From Adineta steineri (taxonomy: Eukaryota > Rotifera > Eurotatoria > Adinetida > Adinetidae): a stretch of DNA of 64,000 nucleotides. Below the pieces are notes generated by a model. The model did no database searches, was not told the origin of the DNA, and saw nothing but the letters and a program-made list of their open reading frames with translations. The stretch lies in assembly GCA_905250115.1 (NCBI GenBank), contig CAJNOI010000087.1, positions 252,248 to 316,247 on the forward strand, in the 5' to 3' direction. Made by a program: the position numbers and the translations under genes. Below are positions 36,065 through 46,575 of this stretch, in pieces; the stretch's first letter is position 1, and every line of letters starts with the position of its first letter.

Positions 36065-38594
36065 TTAGACTACGAATGATTTATTCATGTTGTCACTTCT
36101 AAATCGTTTGTTAGCACCACCTCGGCCACCAAAATCGGATTGGCGTTTATGAGGTAATGTTGAAGATTGATCTTGATTGAATTGTCCTCTTTCACTATTT
36201 TGAAGAAAAAAAGAATAAACTAAAGTAAATAATAATATCACTTACGAATTTTTCTGGTATTTATCAAATTTTGCTTGCATTTTACCTGTACCAGATATAC
36301 GTTTTGTCTGAAAATAAAATAAAGTTTTCTAGAGATAGTTTATTATTATTATTATTCTTACCGCATTCTGTTCAAGTAATGAGAATTTCTTTTCTAAATC
36401 AGCACGTTGTTCTATGCCCATTGTTGCATCGGTATCTTCGCCAAGTGCATCAACTCGTACTGCTAATGATGATTTTGCTGCTAACATTCGACTAACTTTA
36501 CCTTTAAGTTTAGCCGATGTTTGACCAACTAATGATGCATGATAGATTAAACCATATTTCGGTGTATCATGTTTTGTTTTCATAGCACGAAATAAAGCTT
36601 TTTCAGCACCTAAAATTTGTATGGTTGATGATGGATGTTTAGCAAGATTAACTAATGATCCAGCATGTGCAATAAGTCGAGCACCAACAAGTTCACCAAC
36701 AAGAACAGTTAAATTAGGTGCAACGGCCATCATACGATTTTTAAGATATTCAAATAATTGTGCACGATAATCCGATATTTCAATAACCTATTTAAATTAA
36801 ATAAAAATTGTTTTTGATAAAACCAATAATCTCAGTTTGGGACCGATCAACATGATATGAAATCAGACTGGGGCGGTGATTAAAATCATCATAGATTATC
36901 AGTACTTTAAGTTAGATTCGAACATGAGATATTCATATTCATCGCATTGGTATCAATTCAATCAAACGTACTTGTGTACAAAGATGACGAATATTTGTAA
37001 TATCTTCTTCAGATATTTCTGTTCCCATTGATATTTCGGCTGCTTCTTTGACCTGTGTTTCAACATCAGTTGGTAAGATATCGCTTAAATCAAGTTCAGC
37101 TGCAGCTGTTCGGTAACCTATTAATTAGAAAAAAATATAAGTAAAATTGTTTTGTAGGATAAAAAAATAACGAACCAATTCTTAATACGATTTTACAAAA
37201 AGCAACATTATCTTGAACAATTTTAGCTAATTCGGGAAAATGCCAACCATACCATTCTTTACATCTCATGATGTAATTATTTATTTCCTTGTCGAGATCA
37301 TCCAATAAAGCTATAGATAATAGAAAAAATAAATGAATAATATTTTCAAATGAAAATATACATACCAATAGCTTGAACAATCATTGTATCGACTTTATCA
37401 GGTGAAAATTTTAATTTGTAACGTGATAAGCTAGAAGAAAAAGATTTTATTTCTAAGAGCGACTGAAATCAATTTTGGCCACTTCAGATTTAAGTATAAG
37501 AGGGCGCGGAACTATTTTTTTTACACTTGTATAACTTTCTTCGGTTGAAAAAGCAAATAACCCTTCTACGCTGTTTGGGGGTCCAACAGAACCCACAACG
37601 CTGTTTTTTGTTTTTAGTTACGTTAATACGTATTATTTTCTGATCGATCTCTTCTCTAATCGTTATTCTTCTAACAATGCACGAAGGCCATATGAAATTT
37701 CTCCTATGCCTCTTGCAGGGGAAAAATTAAGGGGTGGGTCCACGCGGACCACGTGACATCTTTGGTGTTATATATGTGATTTTGTTTCTTGTTCAATCTT
37801 GAGGGTGTGGGTGTGAGTAACTATTCTATACCCCACACCCATCCTCAAGATTACTCCAGGGTAATTGTATGTGGATCCAGTTGGACCCACATGACGTTTT
37901 TCGTGCGAAAAAATGAGGACAGCGTCGAAGGGATAATACTCGTTAGATACTTAAGTGAAATCATACAAAAAAGTTAATCCATAATATTTTACCTATGTGC
38001 TAAACCAATACGCATAGCAGCCAATTCCTTTTCATCAATTTGTAAAAGACTGTCCGCTTGTGAACGAATAACACGCATAAGATCTTGAACTGAGCTGTTA
38101 GCAGTACATTCAAAACTAAATTTTTCCTAGAAAAAATACATTAAAATAAAATTATTGAATAAATATTTTTTTAAAACAAACTTTAATAGCTTTGCCAAGT
38201 GCGGAATCAGCAACAAGTAATTTTTCCTGAATATCAGAGTTCACAAGACGTTTAAGTAATTTTTTTAATGGTTTAGAGATTTTCCCTTCAACTGTTGCGG
38301 TTACAGCTGCAAGTGCTTGTGTTGTATCATCAAATTTTTCAAAACTAACTAATTTCAAACTAAAATAAACGCAAATATAGAATAAGAAAAGTTCTTAAAG
38401 AATTCAATCATACACTTTAGCAGCTTTTTCTGGTGATTCAAAATCAGCATATAAATTGCTTGTTTCTTGCAATTTTTTTTCATCGAGTAACTAAACGAAA
38501 AAACCTTGATGAAAATACCCAAAAAGATTATTGAAAAATGAAAACGAACTTTAAACACAGCATAACCAGCTGATGTTTCGAATAAAACAAGCAT
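36065..38594 (-). CDS. NOP58: Nucleolar protein 58 (box C/D snoRNP core)
   Basis: A minus-strand gene of about nine exons, start [15 protein letters not shown] at 38594. NOP5 N-terminal domain, coiled coil and Nop domain are all readable: [54 protein letters not shown], the kink-turn-binding [20 protein letters not shown] with [20 protein letters not shown], then [20 protein letters not shown]. The product is a core of box C/D snoRNPs, guiding fibrillarin-dependent 2'-O-methylation of rRNA in the nucleolus. The C-terminus is short, with an RGG-like [16 protein letters not shown] ending SFVV at 36065, instead of the long Lys/Glu tail of vertebrates and yeast. The intron at about 37440-37990 carries a MITE. 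Confidence 0.95.
37561..37932. mobile_element. MITE (372 bp) with 4-bp target duplication in NOP58 intron
   Basis: Terminal inverted repeats CCCTTCTACGCTGT (37561) and ACAGCGTCGAAGGG (to 37932) match with one mismatch over about 14 bases. ATAA directly flanks both ends (37557-37560 and 37933-37936), a credible 4-bp target-site duplication. Inside, GGGTCCA/TGGACCC words form sub-terminal inverted repeats (GTGGGTCCACGCGGACCAC near 37733-37755; GTGGATCCAGTTGGACCCAC near 37870-37891), and a telomere-like hairpin sits at 37798-37849. No open frame suggests a transposase. Confidence 0.82.
37798..37849. repeat. Telomere-like G/C hairpin, copy D (best palindrome)
   Basis: CTTGAGGGTGTGGGTGTGAG on the left and CCCCACACCCATCCTCAAG on the right are near-perfect inverted repeats around a 14-base AT loop. 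Nested in the NOP58 intronic MITE. Used here as the reference for the family. Confidence 0.85.
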
Positions 38595-40566
38595 ATTGAA
38601 ATTGAATACTGAATAAAAGTCAGATGATCGTTGAACTTTTTTTTAACTTTATGTTGCTTATTCCAAAAGAATATTAAATGGTATGATATGGATTTACCAA
38701 TCTTGATACAGTGTTATGTGCCCCCATGATATTTTAAAAGATGGCGCTTTGGATTATGAAAGAGAATTCGAAATATTTTGTATGTATTCTAATTCATATA
38801 ATAGAGGAAACCTTCATCAATATTACTTTAGGAGAATATTGAAAAATATTTTTTATTACTAATAACATAATATGAACCAACCAATAATATATAACAAGTG
38901 TTTCATTAATGATGTGATCAGTTGATGAGGATCTGAACCATCCCCCGACGATTTTCGTGGCGCCACATATGTATTCGACATTTAAAGTTTGAGTTATGTA
39001 GAATCTGAGTATACTATTAAATAGAACTCATCGATTTATACTTGTAACAGCTTCCTGAACGAATATGATGCTAATTCTACCTTCGTCATTTTTTGTCTGT
39101 TCTGTTTCAGTTTAGGATCCTTCCATGGTCATAGATTTCTCAACATTCAAAAACTGAGTCTTTTCAGTTTGAAGATTTACAAATTTGTTACGTTTAACTT
39201 CAGTATGAGAAATAGTAAGGGAGTCATATCTAGTCTATTATGAGTAAAAGAAGAAAGTCATATATTTTATGCAGAATAAGACTATCAATGATTCCATTTC
39301 TTTTTTGAAATGGTAAAAATGATAAGTAACTCCAATTTTTTTTTGATTTCTATCTTCCTGTTATCTGATCTATATTGTATTTTAAAATGTTGCTAAGGAT
39401 TGTGCTGCATCAACTACAATTTTGTAATTATTTAGATAACATGCAAGACAATATTTAATTGTAACAAGAACTAAACTTAGCATTATTGATCGAAAAGAGA
39501 ATAAAACAGCAAACATTCATGATATTAGTCAAAAATTTTGCTACAGCTGATTGAATCTTTTACATAACATGAAAGAAATATTGTTTTCATGTATGTATAT
39601 GCTTGCTCTATACCTTCAACTGCATTTTTAAGATAAACTAACCTTCTATACAAAAATTTAATAATTGCATCTCATGTTATGTGATTTTCATCAGAATTCA
39701 GTAACATTCAATTTTCACTGCTGTTTATATAGCTTGCAGTGTAGTATATAAAAATGACTATAACATTAATTATTCTAAAACCATTGATTATGTGCATGTT
39801 GTAAAAAAGAGAAATGTTCAATTACATCTCATATTTGATCCAGAACGAATAAACATACAACATAAATTTGTAGTGAACGTTGTTAAGGCCTTTTTCTCTT
39901 GAGGGTGGGTCGATATATGATTACAACAGCACCCACACCCTTATTTAACAGTCTCGATTTAGTTTTACAATAAATCTAAAATATTTTTTCAAATAAAATT
40001 CAAAGAATATTAAAGAAAAACATTCCAACATGAAACAAATCTCTGAATATGAATGTTATCGCCTTAAAAAATAAACAAATCATTGCTAATAAAAGATAAA
40101 ATCTTATTTAGAAATAAAGATTTTTTAATTGTAAATATTGACGAACTGAAAAGAAAAGTATTTCCAAAAATATATTTTATTTTCTTTTAAAGTCAACAGT
40201 TAGATGAAAACAATTCTATGAAGAAACTTATTAAGAATATATTTTATTAGATATGACCATGTCAATGATCAACATGACTTCGACAATATTCTCTTTAAAT
40301 TATCAAGACAATTCAAATACATAATATTCTGAAAGAAAAAGATTTTTTCAATTTATTTTGAATATTTGTACGATCTCAGAAAAAAATTCTTTTGTTTTAA
40401 TGTCTAAAATTAAATCAAAATAAAGTGACAAAAATGAAAAAGGAATTCAACCGCGTTTAGTTGAGATGTGTTTTCTATTCATATCAACATACTGATCTGT
40501 TTCATGGTAAGTTAATATCTATACAAATCATTTATTTTTCTATCTTTCGTTTATTTATTCAATACA
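38595..40566. other. Intergenic between NOP58 and the ART-TPR array
   Basis: About 2 kb with no recognisable exon. The NOP58 promoter should be near 38600-38750. A telomere-like hairpin lies at 39898-39942. Otherwise A+T-rich with no RNA gene seen. Confidence 0.55.
39898..39942. repeat. Telomere-like G/C hairpin, copy E
   Basis: CTTGAGGGTGGGT on the left, GCACCCACACCC on the right, spaced by about 20 AT-rich bases. Same start (CTTGAGGGTG) as copy D. Confidence 0.7.
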
Positions 40567-40925
40567 TATGCATTATTCTTTTTATTGCAATAGAAAAAAT
40601 AATTCATAGTACCAAATAAATACAGTTCTATATTTCTCTCTTCGTTACTTTAAACAGCTTGTTGGGTGGTCATTGTTTTTTTACCCAATACCGGGAAACT
40701 CTACCTTGTTCAGACACAATAATTATATATCGTCAAGGTCTTTTTCTACAATACATGTTTATTGATATGTATTGTTTACCATACCAATGAATATCACTTC
40801 TTATTTGTGTCTCAATAAGGTAAGAGTTGCTATGTACGCGCGCGCATTTTAAAATAATTCTTTTGTCGCTTAAAAGGTTAATTTTTTCTTTTTCACAAAA
40901 ACAAAATTCATAGCAATACAATTTG

Positions 40926-42827
40926 TTATTTGTTTTTTAGAAGTTCAAGATTATTTCTATACTTTTGAAGTTCTGGATGATTTGAAGGTAATGATTGTTC
41001 TCCAATTTGTATAGCATGTTCATAAAATGTACAGGCTTTTGAGTAATTACTCATGTGTTCATGCACCAAACCCGTGTTGTAGTAGGTAAGGGCCAAATCA
41101 GGATGATCGGGAGGAAGTGATTGTCGTCGAATTTCAAAGGCTTTTTCATGAAATGAAAGTGCTTTTAGATATTTACCCATCCTGTCATGCACTTCACCAA
41201 TGTTGTTGTAGGAAGAAGCCAAATCAGGATGGTTGGGAGGAAGAGATTGTTGTTGAACTTCAAGGGCTTTTTCATGGGATGAGAGTGCTTTTGGATAATT
41301 ACCCATGTTTCTATGCACTATACCAATGTTGTTGTAGGGAGAAGCCAAATCAGGATGATTGGGAGGAAGAGCTTTTTGATAGATAGCAAGTGATTTTTCA
41401 TGGAGTGTAAGTGCTTCTTGGTATTTTCCTTGCATAGCTTTGATCGTACCAAGTTGATCATAAATCGCTGCCTTTTCTCTATCATTCCTTGTTTGATCAA
41501 GTAAAACCTGATAAATGTCTTCAGCTTTGTCAAATTCACCTATGTTACGTAATACCAAACCTAATCTGTACCATCCTTCTGCGTCTGGAAAACTCTCTTG
41601 TCGAATGTAATCTGTAAGTCTGCTCAATTCTGGATCGTTGTCAGCAGTCAGTGTCAAATTAACTTCATATAAACGATCATTTCCACTCGTCAGTTTAATA
41701 TCCTGTATACGAAAAATACTATGCATGGAAAATAAGACTTCCTCTTCTCCTTCAAAGTCACTGATACCAGCAATGGAAGCAAATGGTGTTGTCGATTGGG
41801 CAGGATTAACCTTCATGATAAAAAGTATACCAATTTGATCTGGATTTATTGTAGCATTTTGAGCAAAACCCAGTGAAACTTTGCGAACCGTACTAGTAGA
41901 TAAAAAATTATTAAATGAAATAAGACCACCTTTAATTTTGCTCATTTGTTCAAAATCTCCTGTAGATAAACCTTGTCCACGATAAACGGCGAAGGTGTTA
42001 GCAGCAGTTGTACCAGCATATTGTTCCTCGTGTAGTTGTTCAATCTGTCGATGTAAATCACGAATGAAGAAACCCATATGTGCTATGATATCACCATTCA
42101 TCAGTCGTAGTGCACAGTTGAGCATGGGATACAGGAACATTTGACAGGTATACCAATAGATTGGTGTTTTGTTGTGGTATTCACTTTCTAATCGTTTAAT
42201 ATTTTTCATGTTTTCTTCATTGTCAGCAAAAGCATCTCGACAGTAATTAAGATAATCTTGGATGTGATTTTGGTTGAATTGGATGGTTAATATAATTTCT
42301 TTAATGATTTGGGTGTACATAAAAGAAGGATCTAATTGATCCAACCTTTTATTTGTTTCCACGAAACTGATAGGAATGGCATTCTTCTCACATTGATGAG
42401 CAACTTTCTTGAGTGCTTCACAGATGAATGTAATATCTGTGAAGACACCTTTTATTTTAGGCCAATCTTTGATCTATTGTTCATGATGTTTTCGGTTGTT
42501 ACAAAAGATAAATATTGAATCAATTTGAGACATACTGTGCACACGAGGTACAAAATGTTGTCCAAGTGATCCAGATATAATCATACATACTTTTTTGTCG
42601 ACAATGGTTTGAACGAATTCAAGGCATTGATCACCATTTGTATATGTATTGACATCGTTAACAGCGCGTCGTAATTTTGTGATTGTATTTTGACAATCAT
42701 CATTCGTTTCATCAATGTTACTGTCTAACCAGATTAGAAGAACATTTTGCATCTGTTGGATATTAATACGTCGACGGCTTTCTGCATCATCAGATTTGTT
42801 AGTTGCTGTTGATTTTCCCTTGTACAT
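40926..42827 (-). pseudogene. ART-TPR gene copy 1, interrupted by an in-frame TAG
   Basis: The frame is collinear with the intact neighbour at 43768-45927 and shares one reading frame throughout. A single TAG at 42476-42474 replaces the Trp codon that follows HEQ in the intact copy. It splits the sequence into a roughly 117-residue N-domain piece (start 42827, matching the MNKGKS start of the paralog; an upstream ATG at 42893 also exists) and a 478-residue piece starting at Met 42362. The downstream piece keeps the arginine ADP-ribosyltransferase motifs VYRGQ, FLSTST and EEEVLF, and five TPR units (GWYRLGL, YDQLGT, YNNIG twice, YYNTG). No indel or other stop is visible. It is either a recent pseudogene, or the second part is made from the internal Met as a shorter ART-TPR protein. 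Intronless, unlike nearly all neighbours. Confidence 0.85.
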
Positions 42828-43340
42828 TATTGACTGTGTGAATTCTTTCGATTTAAGTAACTGTGTAGAGTTTACTACTGAATTAGTGATCAAAACCGGT
42901 TTGTTCGTGTAGGTGCCTACTTGCTTTCAAAAAAACATTTTTTTTGATAGTTTACGAAGTTGCTATGAAAAACAACAGATGAAGAATGACAAAAATAAAG
43001 TGATGAAATACTGTTATGTGGTTACTAAACATCGAGTGAGTCCGCGAGAAAGAATTATTTTCTGTCTTTTTACGGAGAAAAAACGTATTGAGTAATGTCT
43101 GTTATTGGATAATTGCGAGTGAGAAAAAGATTTTTTTACTTGATCAAATATTTGATGAATTATACAAGTTTGACAACATATTTCATGATCACTAATTAGT
43201 AAACATGAAATCTAAATGATGTTTAAACTAGCTTTCAAGCGAAAGCCCATATGTGATTATTATGTAGATGGCAGAGATTGACGTTTTAAATATTGCATTT
43301 GTTATTAACAAGGAAAAAAAGACTTAAACATGTATGATTT

Positions 43341-43409
43341 GGGTGTGGATGCGTGTAGGCTGGTTCTATCTGTACATTCATTCTTACCCACACCCACACC
43401 ACACACCCT
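43341..43409. repeat. Telomere-like G/C hairpin, copy F, at the duplication junction
   Basis: GGGTGTGGATGCGTGTAGG on the left and CCCACACCCACACCACACACC on the right. The C-rich arm contains three CCACAC/CACACC units, very close to a (CCCACA)n array. It ends two bases before the second tandem unit begins (43412). Confidence 0.75.
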
Positions 43410-43767
43410 ATTATGCATTATTCTTTTTATTGGAACACAAAGAATAATTCTTAGTACTGAATAAATACAGTTCTTTTTCTCATTTCATTACTTTAAACAG
43501 CATGTTGGATGGTCGTTTTTTTCCTTATCCAACACAGAGAACCTCGACCTTGATCAGACACAATAATTTTATATCGTGATGGTCTTTTTCTACAATACAT
43601 GTCTCTTGATATGTATTGTTTACCTTACCGATGGGTGTTACCATTCATCTGTGTCTCGACAAGATCAAACTTTCTCTGTATGCGCGTGTATTTAAATCAA
43701 ATTTATTCTTGTTTAAAAAATTTACTTTTTCTCTTTCATAAAATAAAACTCATAACAATACAATTTA

Positions 43768-45927
43768 TTATTTGTTTTTTACGTCTTCGAGGTTATTTTT
43801 ATAATCTTGTAGATTCGGATTATTTGAAGGTAATAGTTGTTGTGCAATTTGTATAGCATGTTGATAAAATGTACGGGCTTTTGAGTAATTACCCATCTTG
43901 GCATGCGCCTCACCAATGTTGTTGTAGGATTTAGCCAAATCAGGATGGTTGGGAGGAAGTGATTGTTGTCGAATGTCAAAGGCTTTTTCATGAAATAAAA
44001 GTGCTTTTGGATAATTACCCATGTCGTAATGCACATTACCAATGTTGTTATAGGATTTAGCCAAATCAGGATGATTTGGAGGAAGTGATTGTTGTCGAAT
44101 TTCAAGGGCTTTTTTATGAGATAAAAGTGCTTTCGGATAATTACCCATGTTTCTATGCACTTCACCAATGTTGTTGTAGGACATACTCAAATCAGGATGA
44201 TTAGGAGGAAGTGAGTGTTGATTGATTTCAAGATCTTTCTCATAATAAGAAAGTGCTTTTGGATAGTTACCCATGTTGTAATGCACTGCACCAATGTTGT
44301 TGTAGGAAGCAGCCAAGCTAAGTTGATTGGGAGGAAGTAATTGTTGTCGAATTTCAAGGGCTTTTTCATGAGATGAAAGTGCTTTTGGATAATTACCCAT
44401 GTTGTCATGCACATTACCAATGTTGTTGTAGGAATTAGCCAAATTAGGATGATTTGGTGGAAGAGTTTTTTGATAGATAGCAAGTGATTTCTCATAGAAT
44501 GTAAGTGCTTCTTCATATTTTCCTTGATCATCTTTGATTGAACCAAGCTGATCATAAATAGGTGCCTTGTTTTTATCATACTTCGTCTGATCAAGTAAAA
44601 CTTGATAAATCTCTTCCGCTTTGTCAAATTGACCCATTTTAAATAGTACCAAACCCAACCGTGCCCATCCTTCAGCGTCTGGAGAATTCTCTTGTCGAAT
44701 GTAATCAGTAAGCCTGCTCAATTCTGGATCGTTGTCAGCAGTCAGTACTAAATTAACTTCATATAAACGATTATTTCCACCCATTTGTTTAATATCCTGG
44801 ATACGAAACACGCTATGCATCGAAATCAAGACTTCCTCTTCTCCTTTGAATTCACTGATACCAGCAATTGAAGCAAATGGTGTTGTTGATTGAGCAGGAT
44901 TAACTTTCATGATAAAAAGTACACCAACTTGATCTGGATTTCTGGCAGCATCTTGAGCAAAATCTAGTGAAACTTTGCGAATCGTACTGGTAGATAAGAA
45001 GTTGTTGAATGAAATAAGTCCACCTTTAGTTTTGCTCATTTGTTCGAAATCCTCTGTAGATGAGCCTTGACCACGATAAACGGTAAAGGTGTTAGCAGCA
45101 GTTGCACCAGCATATTGTTCCTTGTGTAGTTGTTCAATCTGGCGATGTAAATCACCAATGTAGAAGCCCATACGTGTAATGATATCACCATCCATCAATC
45201 GTAGTGCACGATTGAGCATGGGATACAAGAACATTTGACAGGTGTACCAATAAATGGGTGTTTTCTTGTGGTATTCATCTTCTAATCGCTTAATATTAAT
45301 CAATTCCTCTTTACTGTCAGTAAAAGTCTCACGACAGTAATCGAAATAATCTTGTTTATGATTTTGGTCGAATTGGATGGTTAATATGATTTCTTTAATG
45401 ATTTGAGTGTACATAAAAGAAGGATCTAATTGATCCAACTTTTTATTCGTTCCCACGAAACTCATGGGAATGGCATTTTGTTCACATTGTTGAGCTGTCG
45501 ATTTGAGTGCTTCACAAATGGATTTAATATCTGTGAAGACGCCCTTTATTTTGGCCCAATCTTTGGCCCACTGTTCATGATATTTTTTATTACCACAAAA
45601 AATAAATATCGAATCAACTTGAGACATATTGTGCACACGAGGCACAATTTGTTGTCCAAGCGATCCTGATACGATCATGCATACCTTGTTATCGATGACT
45701 GTTTGAATGAATTCAATGCATTGATCTCGATTTGTATATATATTGATATCGTTAACAGCACGTCGTAATTTTGTGATGGTGTTTTGACAATCATCATTGG
45801 TTTCGTCAATGTTACTGTCTAACCAGATTAGAAGAACGTTTTGCATTTGGTGGATATTGATACGTCGACGACCTTCTGCATCTTTTGGAACTGTACATGC
45901 ATTTTTTGTTGATTTTCCTTTGTTCAT
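43768..45927 (-). CDS. Intact ART-TPR protein: N-terminal uncharacterised domain, mono-ADP-ribosyltransferase, TPR array
   Basis: A single-exon gene of 719 residues. Residues about 22-158 form a compact alpha/beta-looking domain (VLLIWLDSNIDE, CMIVSGSLGQQIVPRVH, SIFIFCGNK) that I cannot assign; the alternating hydrophobic strands suggest a Rossmann-like or TIR-like fold, which is inference. Residues about 165-395 are an arginine-specific mono-ADP-ribosyltransferase with the R-S-E triad: Arg in VYRGQ (285), FLSTST (311-316), and the ExE motif in GEEEVL (363-365). Residues about 418-705 carry seven TPR-like units, five with the kinesin-light-chain-style 42-residue period (SYNNIG..H..MGNYPKAL..HEKAL.IRQQ.LPPNHPDLA). 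The whole enzyme core is conserved, so it is probably active. The absence of introns next to intron-rich genes suggests retroposition or foreign origin. Possible roles are immunity or stress signalling; no substrate can be named. Confidence 0.9.
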   Translation of the reverse strand: MNKGKSTKNACTVPKDAEGRRRINIHQMQNVLLIWLDSNIDETNDDCQNTITKLRRAVNDINIYTNRDQCIEFIQTVIDNKVCMIVSGSLGQQIVPRVHNMSQVDSIFIFCGNKKYHEQWAKDWAKIKGVFTDIKSICEALKSTAQQCEQNAIPMSFVGTNKKLDQLDPSFMYTQIIKEIILTIQFDQNHKQDYFDYCRETFTDSKEELINIKRLEDEYHKKTPIYWYTCQMFLYPMLNRALRLMDGDIITRMGFYIGDLHRQIEQLHKEQYAGATAANTFTVYRGQGSSTEDFEQMSKTKGGLISFNNFLSTSTIRKVSLDFAQDAARNPDQVGVLFIMKVNPAQSTTPFASIAGISEFKGEEEVLISMHSVFRIQDIKQMGGNNRLYEVNLVLTADNDPELSRLTDYIRQENSPDAEGWARLGLVLFKMGQFDKAEEIYQVLLDQTKYDKNKAPIYDQLGSIKDDQGKYEEALTFYEKSLAIYQKTLPPNHPNLANSYNNIGNVHDNMGNYPKALSSHEKALEIRQQLLPPNQLSLAASYNNIGAVHYNMGNYPKALSYYEKDLEINQHSLPPNHPDLSMSYNNIGEVHRNMGNYPKALLSHKKALEIRQQSLPPNHPDLAKSYNNIGNVHYDMGNYPKALLFHEKAFDIRQQSLPPNHPDLAKSYNNIGEAHAKMGNYSKARTFYQHAIQIAQQLLPSNNPNLQDYKNNLEDVKNK

Positions 45928-46486
45928 TGTTTGCTACGTGAACGGTTTGAATTGGAGTTACTGTGTAAAATTTATTAGTATGAAGTAATGATCAAAAACG
46001 ATTCTTTTCATAGTTGTCTACTTCCTTTCGAAATGTTTTATTCTTATCTGTTTATGATGTTGTTATAAAAAAAATCAAATAAAGAACGAAAGAAGCAAAA
46101 TGGTGATATATTGTTATATCTTTGACAAACATCAAGATAATCCACAAAAAATAAGTCTTTTATTTTCGTCGACGAAAAAGACATGTAGAATTATGCTTGC
46201 TATTTTGAGAATCCGAAGTAAAAAAATGTTTAAAGTAGCTTTTATGATTTTTTTACGGCGCATTCTTTCGGCTGAAAGTCTGTATATGACCATGATATAC
46301 ATAACAAAATTAAAGTTGTAAAAAATGTGCATTTGTCTTCGACAAACGAAAGAGCTGCAGTCCAACAAATGAAATCGACAGAAAAAGACTTGATAATATC
46401 TCGTTTTCTATCTTATATTAATCATATGCTTTAATTAACATAGGTGGCCGAGCTTTTGCATCTGGATAGATTAAAGCCTGCTCTAG

Positions 46487-46575
46487 AATGGATGTGTGGA
46501 CGAAGGTGAGTGTGCGGATGCGGATGAAGGTGAGTTTAGATGTGAGAAAGAAAAGATGAAATCGCACCCGCACTC
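46487..46575. repeat. Telomere-like G/C hairpin, copy G (degenerate)
   Basis: A G-rich left part (GGATGTGTGG, GGTGAGTGTGCGGATGCGG) followed by a C-rich right part (CGCACCCGCACTCC). Polarity matches the family but the stem is weak. It follows the second ART-TPR unit, as copy F follows the first. Confidence 0.5.

Larger units (their letters stand above)
40567..46486. repeat. Tandem duplication of an approximately 3-kb unit carrying an ART-TPR gene
   Basis: Two direct copies: about 40567-43340 and 43412-46486. Homology begins abruptly with TATGCATTATTCTTTTTATT at 40567 and 43412, includes matching 3' flanks (for example GTCTTTTTCTACAATACATG in both), the whole gene, and diverged 5' flanks to about 43335/46400. 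The copies differ by many substitutions and by the number of TPR-coding repeats, so the duplication is not very recent. A G-rich hairpin lies between the two units (43341-43409) and after the second (46487-46575). Confidence 0.85.

Noticed and set aside
41117..41386. Plus-strand open frame opposite the TPR region of ART-TPR copy 1
   Set aside because: It is antisense to the 126-base-period TPR repeats; the repeated DNA creates long mirrored frames without a start context or motif.
43779..44627. Two same-strand out-of-frame ORFs in ART-TPR copy 2
   Set aside because: They are shifted readings of the TPR repeat DNA inside the 719-residue frame.
42913..46321. Similar plus-strand frames at 42913-43095 and 46100-46321 upstream of both ART-TPR genes
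   Set aside because: They resemble each other only because the 5' flank was duplicated; lengths and starts differ and no motif is present, so they are better seen as duplicated promoter sequence.
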